From positions 78,447-142,446 of the forward strand of contig NZ_LMKV01000031.1 in the NCBI RefSeq assembly GCF_001421665.1: 64,000 nucleotides of DNA, given 5' to 3'. Origin of the DNA: Sphingobium sp. Leaf26. Lineage in GTDB: Bacteria > Pseudomonadota > Alphaproteobacteria > Sphingomonadales > Sphingomonadaceae. The position numbers and the translations under genes were made by a program. Below, piece by piece: positions 24,990 through 33,932 of this stretch; position 1 is the first letter of the stretch; every line of letters begins with the position of its first letter. The notes beneath the pieces are model-generated. The model saw nothing but the letters and a program-made list of their open reading frames with translations. It made no database searches and was not told the origin of the DNA.

Positions 24990-27260
24990 TCAGAAGTGAA
25001 AGCCGAGCGAGACGCCATAGGTCCGCGCCGGTGCAGGCGTGGCGATGTCGCCGCTGCCATTCTCGTTCAACGTCAGGAGATATTTCCTGTCGGTCAGGTT
25101 GCGCACCCAGCCCCGGATGTTCCAGCGCTCTTCCGGTGCGGTCCACGTCATCTGGGCATTGAAGATGTTGAACTCGGATTGCTTCTGACGATTGTCCACC
25201 GCCCAATAGAAGCCGCTATTATAGGACCAGTTGATATTGCTGTTCAGCTTGCCGCCGGCCAGTTCCAGCTCATGATTGAGCATCAGGTTGAAGGTGAAGT
25301 CCGGCGTGTTGACCAGCTTGTTGCCGCTCGCCGAGCAATAGAATTGCCCGCTATGTTCGGCCGCGCTGCAATTGGGGAAGACATAATTGCCCAAGCCCGG
25401 CGTGTAGCCTGCATAATCCGGCGCCCCGTCCGGCTGTTGCAGGAAGGAAATGGTCGCCACCGGAAAGCTGCCATAGCGGTGATGAAGGTAGGCGCCGCTG
25501 CCGCTCAGCGAGAAGCCCGCGCCAATCTCCGCCTGGAAATCGAAATCGAAGCCGTAAATCTTGGCCGACGCGGCATTGGTCAGCGTGGTGTTCGCGCCGT
25601 TGACCTGGAACGCCTGAATATTCTTATATTTGTAATAGAAGGCTGCGGCATTGAAGCGGATGCGGTTCATGATGGTCGATTTGAAGCCCAGTTCGCCGGC
25701 ATCCAGCGTTTCGGGTTGCGCCGGCGCGTCGCCCGGCGAGGTCAGGTTGTAGACGCCGCTCTTGAAGCCGCGGCTGTAGCTGCCATAGACCATCAGGTCG
25801 CCGCCGAACTGGTGATCCAGCGCGATGCGCCAGGTAGGCTTCTTGAAAGTCTTGCCCTGATTGACGCTGCCGATCGGCACCAACAAACCGTCCGGCCGGC
25901 AATAGGATGAACAATAAGCGTCGGGCAGCGGCATGCCGATCGCCAGATTCTGGTCCGCATCCAGTTGCCTTTTATCGACCGTGTAGCGCGCGCCGAGCGT
26001 CAGATTGGTATCGGTCGCAAATTCCCATGTGACCTGCCCGAAACCGGCATAGCTTTGCGTCTTCTGGGTGGAGTAGATGACGATCCGGTTGGACAGGCCT
26101 CCCGTCGAGCCCATGATCGCCAGCCCGGCAATCTGGAACGGGTCATATTGGCTCTTGGCATCCATGTAGAAGAAGCCGGCCATCGCCTTGACCGAGTCGC
26201 TGTCATAGGCGAGCTGGATTTCCTCGGTCCATTGCTTCTCACGATTGAACAGCGGCGCGTCGATGATCTTGAGCGGCGTTGCGTCGACTTCGACGCGCTG
26301 AAAACCCTTGGCGCCACGATAGGCCAGAATATTGGTCAGGCTGAATGCGCCGAAACTATGCTCCAACTTGGCCGATCCACCGAACATGCGGGTATCGACA
26401 ACCGGTTCGAACTCGCTCTGCGAATCGTAATAGCCGTTTCCATTGGCCAGATATTGGGCATAGCCGGTGCCATCGACCAGTTGCGATGTCGGCACCGGAC
26501 GATAGGATATGGCGAGCGATCCCTTGGTACGGCCATAGTCGCCGGCCAGCGTCAGGTCGGTATCGGGACCGAGTTCCCACAGCAGCTTGCTGCGGACGAT
26601 GAAATCCCGCGAACGGTTGACGTCGCGATTGATGATCCGGTTATAGCCGAATCCCTTGTCCTGATTGCGATAATAGACCGCGACGTCGGCACTGATCCCC
26701 TGCGCCAACCCCCCGGTGGCGTAGAAATTACCCTCCATCGTCTCCATATTGCCATAGCCGAGCGAGGCATCCATCGAGAATGTCTGCTGCGGCGTGCGGG
26801 TGATGACATTGACCGCGCCGCCGGTCGCGTTGCGACCGTAGAGCGTGCCCTGCGGCCCCTTCAGCACCTCGATCCGTTCGATATTATTGAGCGCGAAGGT
26901 CGCGCCGGCCATGGACGGCATGTAGACGCCGTCGATGAAGGTCGCGACCGCGCCGTCCTGCCCGGTGGAGCCGCCCTGCGTGCCGATGCCGCGCAGGGTG
27001 AAGACGGTCGCCTCGGTCGTGCGGGTGACGTTCAGGCCGGCGACCGACTGGGCCAAATCCTGCGTGGAGCGGATACCCGCTTCGGCCAGCGCGCTGGCCG
27101 GTACGGCGGAAATGGCGATGGGGACGTCCTGAAGATTTTCCGCCCGCTTCTGCGCGGTGACGATGATATCCGCCAATCCGCCGCTTTCCTGCGCACTGGC
27201 AGATGGGGAAACCAGAAATGCGCCGATCGACGCCGACGTCCAAAGCATATGACGCAGCAT
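24990..27260 (-). CDS. TonB-dependent receptor
   Basis: A 756-residue outer-membrane receptor. The start at ATG 27260 (MLRHMLWTSASIGAFLVSPS) gives a clear signal peptide and a GGGAGGG ribosome binding site; the frame also runs upstream to 27302. The TonB-box/plug region contains DIIVTAQKRAENLQDVPIAI and IERIEVLKGPQGTLYGRNAT; the barrel ends with RTYGVSLGFHF. This receptor type is expanded in sphingomonads and usually imports bulky organic substrates rather than siderophores. It leads the ALDH and ferredoxin-reductase genes, so its ligand is likely the growth substrate of this operon. An inverted repeat lies in the divergent promoter region. Confidence 0.92.
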   Translation of the reverse strand: MLRHMLWTSASIGAFLVSPSASAQESGGLADIIVTAQKRAENLQDVPIAISAVPASALAEAGIRSTQDLAQSVAGLNVTRTTEATVFTLRGIGTQGGSTGQDGAVATFIDGVYMPSMAGATFALNNIERIEVLKGPQGTLYGRNATGGAVNVITRTPQQTFSMDASLGYGNMETMEGNFYATGGLAQGISADVAVYYRNQDKGFGYNRIINRDVNRSRDFIVRSKLLWELGPDTDLTLAGDYGRTKGSLAISYRPVPTSQLVDGTGYAQYLANGNGYYDSQSEFEPVVDTRMFGGSAKLEHSFGAFSLTNILAYRGAKGFQRVEVDATPLKIIDAPLFNREKQWTEEIQLAYDSDSVKAMAGFFYMDAKSQYDPFQIAGLAIMGSTGGLSNRIVIYSTQKTQSYAGFGQVTWEFATDTNLTLGARYTVDKRQLDADQNLAIGMPLPDAYCSSYCRPDGLLVPIGSVNQGKTFKKPTWRIALDHQFGGDLMVYGSYSRGFKSGVYNLTSPGDAPAQPETLDAGELGFKSTIMNRIRFNAAAFYYKYKNIQAFQVNGANTTLTNAASAKIYGFDFDFQAEIGAGFSLSGSGAYLHHRYGSFPVATISFLQQPDGAPDYAGYTPGLGNYVFPNCSAAEHSGQFYCSASGNKLVNTPDFTFNLMLNHELELAGGKLNSNINWSYNSGFYWAVDNRQKQSEFNIFNAQMTWTAPEERWNIRGWVRNLTDRKYLLTLNENGSGDIATPAPARTYGVSLGFHF

Positions 27261-27314
27261 GAACACCCTCCCTTTTTCGTCTTCGTTTATTTCCGATAGC
27301 AATCGCCTTTACCC

Positions 27315-27346
27315 CAGCATATTGTCAACTGAATAATAATATGCTG
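27315..27346. promoter_or_regulatory. 9-bp inverted repeat in divergent promoter region
   Basis: CAGCATATT (27315-27323) and AATATGCTG (27338-27346) form a perfect inverted repeat with a 14-base AT-rich spacer, between the TonB receptor (minus) and the isochorismatase operon (plus). On the minus strand the left arm reads ATATGCTGGGGTA, close to the ATGCTGG elements at 4749 and 7768. A dimeric regulator controlling both directions is the likely reader. Confidence 0.55.
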
Positions 27347-27393
27347 CATTACGGTATTGAGCCATCAGCAAAATGGATCGTCAGGAGAGCAGG

Positions 27394-27471
27394 ATGCGCG
27401 ACTATCCGGTCAGTCCCATACAGCCCGATCATGCACGACACAGGCTTGAAATGGTCGGGATGCGGGCATGA
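27394..27471 (+). CDS. small ORF (25 aa) coupled to isochorismatase gene
   Basis: A 25-codon frame (MRDYPVSPIQPDHARHRLEM plus five more residues) has AGGAGAGC close before its ATG and ends in an ATGA overlap with the isochorismatase start. The good ribosome site and exact overlap suggest it is translated, perhaps as a leader that couples translation. It resembles no family I know. It could also be the relic of a longer N-terminus; no frameshift evidence was found. Confidence 0.4.
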   Translation: MRDYPVSPIQPDHARHRLEMVGMRA

Positions 27472-28169
27472 CGCACCCCCTCCATATACCGGACTGGGCG
27501 GTTGCGCGCAGCGCGTTGATGAACCGATTTCCGCCGCTGATCCCGGCCAGAGCCGCGATCATCGTGGTCGATATGCAGGCAGCGTTCGTCGACGAACAGG
27601 CTGTCTTTCCCAATCCGCACGCTCTGGCCATCGTCCCCCGGATCAACGCCCTGGTCGACGCCGCGCGCAAGGCCGGCGCCGCGATCCTCTGGTCGCGCCA
27701 CAGGGTCGTGGAGGACGGACCGGGGCAACAGCCGGCATGGCAGCGTTTCGCGGGCAGCCTGTCCCTGCTCAGCACCCCGCATCTGCACGCCGGCGCACCG
27801 GGTCAGGCACTCCATGACGGCCTGCACGTCGCGGAGCGCGACCTGATCTTCGACAAATATCGCTTCAGCTGCTTCGTCAACGCCGCGATCGACCTGGACG
27901 GATGGCTGCGCGCGCGCGGCATCGAGGATGTCTTCATCTGTGGCACGATCAGCAATTGCTGCTGCGAAAGTACCGCGCGTGACGCGGCGATGCGCGACTA
28001 TCGCGTCCGTTTCCTGTCGGACGCGACCGCCGCCCTGACCGACGAGGAACATGCCGCCGCCCTGCTGAATGCCAGCGCCATCGTCGGGCAGGTCGTCACT
28101 ACGCAGCAGGCGATCGATCAATTTGCCGGGCGATCAGGCCCGGCGCAAACGGGAGAGGAAACAGCATGA
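27468..28169 (+). CDS. isochorismatase-family cysteine hydrolase
   Basis: A 233-residue hydrolase with the family triad Asp35 (IIVVDMQAAF), Lys130 (LIFDKYRFSCF) and Cys165 (CGTISNCCCESTARDA). Length and motif spacing are close to RutB and other amidohydrolases that cleave amides, ureas or N-carbamoyl groups; true isochorismatase activity is not implied. Its stop overlaps the alcohol dehydrogenase start in ATGA. The three consecutive Cys residues at the active site are notable, since families usually have a single Cys flanked by Val. The role in the locus is unknown; it may cleave an amide or enol ether of the substrate. Confidence 0.85.
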   Translation: MTHPLHIPDWAVARSALMNRFPPLIPARAAIIVVDMQAAFVDEQAVFPNPHALAIVPRINALVDAARKAGAAILWSRHRVVEDGPGQQPAWQRFAGSLSLLSTPHLHAGAPGQALHDGLHVAERDLIFDKYRFSCFVNAAIDLDGWLRARGIEDVFICGTISNCCCESTARDAAMRDYRVRFLSDATAALTDEEHAAALLNASAIVGQVVTTQQAIDQFAGRSGPAQTGEETA

Positions 28170-29266
28170 AGATACAGGCAGCGGTGGCGCGTCAGCCCCA
28201 TGGCGCATTCACGGTGGAGACGGTCGATCTGGTCGAACCCAATGCGGACGAACTGCGCGTCCGGCTGGTCGCGACGGGCATCTGCCACACCGACCTCGCC
28301 ATCATCGAACAGATCATGCCGCTGCCCCTGCCGCAGATATTGGGGCATGAGGGCGCGGGTATCGTGGAGGCGGTGGGCGCGAATGTCAGTGGCTTTGCAC
28401 CTGGCGATCCGGTCGTGCTGACCTTCAACACCTGCGGCACCTGCGCGCCCTGTTCCGATCGACACCCCGCCTATTGCCAGCATTATCCGCTGCTCAACTT
28501 CTACGGCAGCCGTCCGGACGGATCGGCCACGCTGACGGACGACAAGGGCGAACGGCTGGGCGGCGCCTTCTTCGGGCAAAGCTCGTTCGCGACCCATGCG
28601 ATCACCAGCCCGCGCAACACGATCAAGGTGCGCAAGGATGCGCCGCTGGAACTGCTGGGGCCGCTCGGCTGCGGCCTGTCCACCGGCGCGGGTACGATCA
28701 TCAATGTGCTGAAACCCGGCCCGGATACGGTGCTGGGAGTGTTCGGCACGGGCGCGGTCGGCATGGCGGCGCTGATGGCGGCCAAGGCGCTGGGCGCCGG
28801 GCGCATCATCGCGGTCGACCGGGTCGCGTCGCGACTCGCGCTGGCACAGGAACTGGGGGCGACCGATATCATCGACACCTCGATCCAAGATCTGGGCGAG
28901 GCGCTGGCGGCGCTGGGCGGCGTCGATCAGGCGATCGACACATCGGGCGTCCCTGCCCTGATCGCGGCGGCGGTGGGCGCGCTCAAGGAGCGAGGCACCT
29001 GCGTCCTGCTTGGCGCGTCGAGCCAGTCGGAGGTGACGCTCAACATCCTGCCGCTGATCAGCGGGCGAATGATCCGGGGCGTGGTGAATGGCGATTGCGA
29101 TCCGGCGATCCTGATCCCGCAACTGGTCGACTGGTATCTGGAGGGACGCTTCCCGATCGACCGGCTGTCCGCTTTCTACCCGCTGGACCGCATCAACGAA
29201 GCGGTGGCCGATTCTCATAGCGGCAAGACGATCAAGCCGATCCTGACCTTCGGCACCGCATCATGA
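28166..29266 (+). CDS. zinc-dependent alcohol dehydrogenase (MDR family, aryl/terpenyl type)
   Basis: A 366-residue medium-chain dehydrogenase. The catalytic zinc site is in GICHTDLAII and GHEGAGIVEAVG, four Cys ligands of the structural zinc lie in CGTCAPCSDRHPAYC, the Rossmann motif is GVFGTGAVGMAALMAA, and GLSTGAGTIINVLKPGPD is typical of benzyl-alcohol, aryl-alcohol and geraniol dehydrogenases. It would oxidise a primary allylic or benzylic alcohol to the aldehyde taken by the ALDH at 23572-24972. It is coupled to the isochorismatase gene by ATGA and converges on the OYE gene with an 11-bp gap. Confidence 0.9.
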   Translation: MKIQAAVARQPHGAFTVETVDLVEPNADELRVRLVATGICHTDLAIIEQIMPLPLPQILGHEGAGIVEAVGANVSGFAPGDPVVLTFNTCGTCAPCSDRHPAYCQHYPLLNFYGSRPDGSATLTDDKGERLGGAFFGQSSFATHAITSPRNTIKVRKDAPLELLGPLGCGLSTGAGTIINVLKPGPDTVLGVFGTGAVGMAALMAAKALGAGRIIAVDRVASRLALAQELGATDIIDTSIQDLGEALAALGGVDQAIDTSGVPALIAAAVGALKERGTCVLLGASSQSEVTLNILPLISGRMIRGVVNGDCDPAILIPQLVDWYLEGRFPIDRLSAFYPLDRINEAVADSHSGKTIKPILTFGTAS

Positions 29267-29277
29267 GTGCGGGCCCC

Positions 29278-30363
29278 TCAATCCGCGACGTAATTTTTCC
29301 AGCCCGTCGCGAGATAGGTCTGGAATGCCGGCCCCACCGCCTGCTCCGCCAGATAGGCGCGCGTCACCGGGAAGCTGCGCGACACGAAGGCCGGCTCCTC
29401 GATCGCGCGGCGCGCCATGTCATGATGCAATATCGCGCCACGTCCGAAGAAGATGAAGTCGGCGCCGCTGTCCAGGCAATCCTGCGCGTCCTGCGCCGAA
29501 AAGATATGGCCGGCTACCCCCAACCGCGTGCCATTGCCGCGATCGAGCCGCCCGAACAGGTCCACCAGCCGTGCGGGATGATAGGCGTCGTCATCGGGCA
29601 GCTTGAAACTGTCCCACAACGACATGTCGAGATAGTCGATCTGCCCGCCGCCCAGCAATTCCTCGGCAAAGGCGAGCGCCTCCCCCGTGCCATAGGCGTA
29701 TTTTTCCGGCGACAGGCGCACGCCTAGCTGGAAATCGGGGCCGGTCGCGGCGCGGATGCCGCTGATGATATCGCGATAGATGCGCGTCCGGTTCCGATAG
29801 GAACCGCCAAAGCCGTCATCCCGCTGATTTTCGTCCGCGTTCAGGAACTGGCAGAGCATATAGCCATGCGCGCCATGCAGTTCGATGCCGTCGATCCCTG
29901 CTTTCTCGCAGCGGACGGCGGCGGTCACGAAATCCTCGATCAGCTGCTCGACCTCCGCCGTGGTCAGCGCGCGGACGTTCCGCTTGGCATAGGGGAAAGG
30001 CGACACGGCCTGCTCGCCGCTGATCTGCGGATTGCTGCGCGACCCGGCATGTTGCAACTGCACCGCCGACACCGCGCCCCGCGCCCTTATCCCGTCCGCC
30101 AGCCGCGCCAGCCCGTCGACATGATCGTCGGCATAGACGGCCAGTTGCCCCGGAAAGGAAATGCCATTTTTCTGCACCGCCGCCGCGCAGGTCATCACCA
30201 GGCCAAAACCGCCATCGGCCCGGCGGGTCAGGAACTGATATTCGTCTTCGCCCAGCGTCCCGTCCTCATGGCTCTGCCAGTTGGTGAGCGGAGCAAGGGC
30301 GATGCGGTTCCGCCAGGCCGGTCCACGCGGGAACGAGATGGAATCGGCAAGCTGGGCGGTCAC
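29278..30363 (-). CDS. NADH:flavin oxidoreductase, Old Yellow Enzyme family
   Basis: A 361-residue FMN-binding TIM barrel. Blocks include RIALAPLTNWQSHEDGTL, AVQLQHAGSRSNP, the paired active-site His region GIELHGAHGYMLCQFLN, and DDGFGGSYRNRTRIYRDII. Old Yellow Enzymes reduce the C=C bond of enones or dienoyl compounds with NAD(P)H. There is no C-terminal Fe-S or FAD domain, so it is not a 2,4-dienoyl-CoA reductase of the FadH type. A KRTRWKCTWGCGWWY motif lies 31-45 bp upstream of the start, which suggests its own regulated promoter within the leftward gene series. Confidence 0.9.
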   Translation of the reverse strand: MTAQLADSISFPRGPAWRNRIALAPLTNWQSHEDGTLGEDEYQFLTRRADGGFGLVMTCAAAVQKNGISFPGQLAVYADDHVDGLARLADGIRARGAVSAVQLQHAGSRSNPQISGEQAVSPFPYAKRNVRALTTAEVEQLIEDFVTAAVRCEKAGIDGIELHGAHGYMLCQFLNADENQRDDGFGGSYRNRTRIYRDIISGIRAATGPDFQLGVRLSPEKYAYGTGEALAFAEELLGGGQIDYLDMSLWDSFKLPDDDAYHPARLVDLFGRLDRGNGTRLGVAGHIFSAQDAQDCLDSGADFIFFGRGAILHHDMARRAIEEPAFVSRSFPVTRAYLAEQAVGPAFQTYLATGWKNYVAD

Positions 30364-30393
30364 GGCATGTTTCTCCTGCGGGTATGGACTATT

Positions 30394-30408
30394 GGTAATC
30401 TAGCGAAC
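30394..30408 (+). promoter_or_regulatory. KRTRWKCTWGCGWWY motif copy
   Basis: GGTAATCTAGCGAAC lies in the 76-bp gap between the OYE gene (start 30363, minus) and the crotonase at 30440, both on the minus strand. Flanking TGGT...ACCA adds partial symmetry. It is one of five copies of the 15-bp motif in this window. Confidence 0.45.
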
Positions 30409-30439
30409 CAGTTTGATGCAAGCCTTTTCGTGGCCCAGT

Positions 30440-31219
30440 TCAGTGTCCGGTCCAGACCGGCTTGCGCTTCTCGGCAAAGGCGCGCGGGCCTTCCTTGATG
30501 TCCTCGCTGGCACGCCAGGCGATGAATTCGGGATAGTGTTTCTGCTGCTGCATGGCGGTGGCAAGGCTGTCCTCGGCCAGGCCGCGTTGCACCACCGTCT
30601 TGGACGTGCGCACCGATACGGGAGAGGCGCGGATGATGTCGTCCACCCAGCGCCGCGTCGCCGCCTGCAACGCGCCCGCCGGCACCACTTCATTGACGAA
30701 GCCCATGCGCAGCCCGTCGGCAGCGGAGAGGCGCCGCGACGCGAGGATGACGCCCATCGCCTGCTTGAGCGGGATCTGTCGCGCCAGCCGGTGCAGGCCA
30801 CCGCCCAGCGCCACCGCACCGACCAGTGGTTCGGGCAGGCCGAAACTGGCATTGTCCGCCGCGATGACGATGTCGCAGGCCAGCGCCACTTCGAAGCCCC
30901 CGCCCAGCGCGATGCCGTTCACCGCCGCGATGAACGGCTTGGGGCAATCGAACCGTTCGATCAGCCCGGCATAGCCGCAGCGAGGATAGAGGGGGGGCAG
31001 GCCGCTCTGCGCCGCTGCCTTCAGGTCCGACCCGGCGCAAAAGGCGCGGTCGCCCGCCCCGGTGACGACACACAGATGCTGGTCGGGGTCGGCGGCGAAG
31101 GCGTCGAACGCCGCCTGCAACTCCTCGTGCATCCCGACATTGATGGCGTTCATCACGTCCGGGCGATTGAGCGTGACGGTCGTGACCAGTCCGTCACGGC
31201 TGACGTCGATAAACTGCAT
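30440..31219 (-). CDS. enoyl-CoA hydratase/isomerase family protein
   Basis: A 259-residue crotonase-fold protein. The oxyanion-hole regions are FCAGSDLKAAAQ and NGIALGGGFEVALACD. At the active site the first catalytic Glu of enoyl-CoA hydratase is kept (GLPEPLVGAVALGGGLHRL), but the second (Glu164 in rat enzyme) is replaced by Gly in LKQAMGVIL. It may therefore be an isomerase, a one-Glu hydratase or another crotonase-type enzyme. It lies 53 bp downstream of a TonB receptor on the same strand and is probably transcribed with it. Confidence 0.85.
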   Translation of the reverse strand: MQFIDVSRDGLVTTVTLNRPDVMNAINVGMHEELQAAFDAFAADPDQHLCVVTGAGDRAFCAGSDLKAAAQSGLPPLYPRCGYAGLIERFDCPKPFIAAVNGIALGGGFEVALACDIVIAADNASFGLPEPLVGAVALGGGLHRLARQIPLKQAMGVILASRRLSAADGLRMGFVNEVVPAGALQAATRRWVDDIIRASPVSVRTSKTVVQRGLAEDSLATAMQQQKHYPEFIAWRASEDIKEGPRAFAEKRKPVWTGH

Positions 31220-31272
31220 CCTTTTTCCCTTGAAATGGCAGGGAGCGGGTCCGCCGCCCCTGCCCTTTTCGG

Positions 31273-33630
31273 TCAGAAACGACCCGTCAGCGTCACGCCA
31301 TAGGTGCGCGGCGCGGCGGGCGATCCCTTGATGCCCGACGACCCGCTATTGGCGATATAGCTGTAATATTTCTTGTCGGTCAGATTGTTGACCCACAGCC
31401 GCACGCCCACGCCGCTGCCGCTGTTCCATGTCGCGGCGGCATTGACCAGATCGACCGCCCGCTGCCGGACAAAGGGATTATTGTCGGGTTCGAAATAAAA
31501 GGGTTCGGTGTGCAGCCAGTTGCTCGACAGGTCGATCGATCCCGACGCCAGCGGGATCGAATAGACGATGCTGAGGCTGCTGGAGAAGGGAATGGTCTGC
31601 AACGTCTTGTTGCCGCTGAGGTCGCAACCGCCCGGCACCGGCAGCAAGGGCGTTCCGGCGCCGGTCGGATAGACAGGGCCGCCGCCGCCCGCCGGGAAGA
31701 TCAGCGGATTGCTGGCACACCCCTGCGGAATCGGAATCTGGTCGTTGGGCGCCTGCGGGAAATAGGTCGGGCCGCCGGGGAAGGACGTATATTTGCCGTT
31801 CACAACCGACACGCTGCCCATGATGGTCAGTGCCTGCGTCGGCTGGATCGTCAGTTCCGCATCGAACCCGTAGAGGCGCGACTTGCCGGCATTGCGGATT
31901 TCGGTGCCGGCCTGGTTGGTCAGGTTGTTCTGCAACTGGGCATTGGCGATCTTGTAGTAGAACGCTTCCGCATTGAAGCGGACCATGCGGTCGAACCATT
32001 CGCTCTTGAAGCCGCCGCTATAGGCGTCGAGCGTTTCGGGCAGCACCGCTGCGACGACCGCCTTGGTCGCGCTGTTGTAGCTGGAGGTCGAATAGACGCC
32101 GCTCTTGAAGCCGCGATTGAAGGCGGCATAGACCATCAGGTCGTCATTGACCTTATAGTCGAGCGAGAAACGTCCGGTCACCTTGTTGAAGCGGCGGCTG
32201 TCGGGGAATGGCCCGGCGGTCGCCAGCACAGGCCCGCCGATAATGCCGAAATCGCCGCCATTATAGCCGACGGAGCGCTTGTCGGACGTGTATCGCAGAC
32301 CAACCGTAGCCGTCAGCGCATCGACAATCTCCATGCTCGCCTGACCGAAGGCGGAGAGGGACTCCGTCTTCTGGCGCGCGTGCGAACTTGAGTAGCGACC
32401 AACCGGAATCGCCGGCCCCAGATTGCGGCCGCCCGGCCCCGTGCCCGCCGCCGGGCCGGTGCCGGTGAATACGCCGTCGAACAGCGCCGCATCCTTGAGG
32501 TAGAAACCGCCGACGATCCATTGCAGCTTGGCATCGTCCGCCGACATCAACTGCAATTCCTGGGTGAAGGCCCATTCTTCCTGCCGGTAATCGGCGGTCA
32601 GATTGCCGCGATGCGCGGAAATATCATAATGATTGGGGTTTTTCGTGTCGGTATAGGCGGTGATGCTGACGAAGCGGATGCCGCCGAAATCATGGGTCAG
32701 CTTGGCCGATCCCATGGCGAACTTCGCCTTGTACCAGTCGCCGATGCCAGTCATTCCGTCATAGAATCCGGCGCCGGCTTCCTCCGGCGTCATGCCCGCG
32801 CGGCCGGCAAAGCCCTCCACCGTGCGGAAGGACATGCCCGCCGTACCCTTCTGGTAATTATAGCCGCCCGACAGCAGCAATTCGGTATCCTCGCCCAGCT
32901 TGAAGAGGATCTTGCCGCGCAGGCCCCAGGCGCGTCGGGTAAAAAGATCGTTGCCGGTATAGATGTCATGGCCCCAGCCCTCGCCCTGATCGACGCGATA
33001 GGCGGCCAGATTGACGGCGATATTCTCGGAAACCGGCAAATTGACATAGGCCTTGGCCGTCACCGTCTCATAATTGCCATAGCCGATCTCGAAATCGGCT
33101 GACGATTTGGTGGTGGACGGGTCGCGCGTATGCACATGCACGACGCCGCCGGTCGCGTTGCGGCCGAACAGCGTGCCCTGCGGTCCTTTGAGCACTTCGA
33201 CGGAATCGATATTGTTGAATTCGAAGATCGCGGCGTTGCTGGTCGGAATATAGACGTCGTCCACGAACATCGCGACCGACGGTTCGTTGCCGATCGTCGC
33301 CGACTGGTTGCCGATACCGCGGATGAAGGGCTGCGCACCGGAGCTTTGCCGGTTGAAGGTGAAGCCCGGCACCACATTGGTCAGCGTGGCAATGTCGGTC
33401 ACGCCCAGCTTCTCGGCCATTTCGCTGGTCACGGCGCTAACCGCGATCGGCACATCCTGCTGATTTTGCGCACGACGGTTGGCCGTCACGATGATGTCGG
33501 CCACGCCGACATTCGCCTGGCTTTGGGCCTGTTCCGGGGCCTGGGGCGCCTGATCCTGCGCGAAGGCCGGGGTCACGCCCGCCAGGCAACTTGTCATGGC
33601 TAGCGCATGCAGGGTTCCGAACCGCTTCAT
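31273..33630 (-). CDS. TonB-dependent receptor
   Basis: A 785-residue receptor. The start at ATG 33630 (MKRFGTLHALAMTSCLAGVT) follows GGGAGGATGTG; five further codons upstream are open. After the signal peptide come a Gln-rich linker, the plug (DIIVTANRRAQNQQDVPIAV, later VEVLKGPQGTLFGRNATGGV) and a 22-strand-type barrel ending in RTYGVTLTGRF. It belongs to the expanded sphingomonad class for organic substrates. The crotonase and OYE genes lie downstream on the same strand. The AT-rich region upstream carries ATTATGCTCG and a 12-bp palindrome. Confidence 0.92.
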   Translation of the reverse strand: MKRFGTLHALAMTSCLAGVTPAFAQDQAPQAPEQAQSQANVGVADIIVTANRRAQNQQDVPIAVSAVTSEMAEKLGVTDIATLTNVVPGFTFNRQSSGAQPFIRGIGNQSATIGNEPSVAMFVDDVYIPTSNAAIFEFNNIDSVEVLKGPQGTLFGRNATGGVVHVHTRDPSTTKSSADFEIGYGNYETVTAKAYVNLPVSENIAVNLAAYRVDQGEGWGHDIYTGNDLFTRRAWGLRGKILFKLGEDTELLLSGGYNYQKGTAGMSFRTVEGFAGRAGMTPEEAGAGFYDGMTGIGDWYKAKFAMGSAKLTHDFGGIRFVSITAYTDTKNPNHYDISAHRGNLTADYRQEEWAFTQELQLMSADDAKLQWIVGGFYLKDAALFDGVFTGTGPAAGTGPGGRNLGPAIPVGRYSSSHARQKTESLSAFGQASMEIVDALTATVGLRYTSDKRSVGYNGGDFGIIGGPVLATAGPFPDSRRFNKVTGRFSLDYKVNDDLMVYAAFNRGFKSGVYSTSSYNSATKAVVAAVLPETLDAYSGGFKSEWFDRMVRFNAEAFYYKIANAQLQNNLTNQAGTEIRNAGKSRLYGFDAELTIQPTQALTIMGSVSVVNGKYTSFPGGPTYFPQAPNDQIPIPQGCASNPLIFPAGGGGPVYPTGAGTPLLPVPGGCDLSGNKTLQTIPFSSSLSIVYSIPLASGSIDLSSNWLHTEPFYFEPDNNPFVRQRAVDLVNAAATWNSGSGVGVRLWVNNLTDKKYYSYIANSGSSGIKGSPAAPRTYGVTLTGRF

Positions 33631-33651
33631 CACATCCTCCCTCAATGTCGT

Positions 33652-33694
33652 AATCTATATTGATTATGCTCGTCAGTTCTATACGCTTGCTGAC
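33652..33694. promoter_or_regulatory. AT-rich promoter region of TonB receptor / aldo-keto reductase genes
   Basis: The 302-bp gap 33631-33932 holds no convincing gene. Its left part has ATTGATTATGCTCGTCAG, whose ATTATGCT core resembles the locus motif, and GTCAG/CTGAC arms (33672-33676, 33690-33694). Short frames of about 60-70 codons on either strand show no family likeness or good ribosome sites. Confidence 0.35.
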
Positions 33695-33724
33695 TATATA
33701 TATAATTACGGTTTTTCACGGCCA

Positions 33725-33736
33725 TTGCAATTGCAA
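33725..33736. promoter_or_regulatory. TTGCAATTGCAA palindrome
   Basis: A perfect 12-bp palindrome lies 197 bp upstream of the aldo/keto reductase start and 95 bp upstream of the divergent TonB receptor start. It is the only perfect palindrome of this size noticed in the gap and could be a regulator site distinct from the ATGCT motif. Confidence 0.35.
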
Positions 33737-33932
33737 AGGTGAAAAGCGCGAGAGGATGCAAAAATGCAAGGAAATCCGGGCGCGACGGGAGGATGCGATA
33801 ACGCGGAACACATGTCCAACTCGCTGTCGCACGACCTGCCTGATGGTCGCCACGCCGGCCATCCAGTCGTTCGCGACAGCCTTAAAAGCTGATTCGCCAT
33901 CCTTCAGATCATCGCAAGCAAGGAGAAGCGCC

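Noticed and set aside
27468..28169. True isochorismatase for siderophore synthesis
   Set aside because: No EntA, EntC or EntE-like neighbours; length and motif spacing suit general cysteine amidohydrolases.
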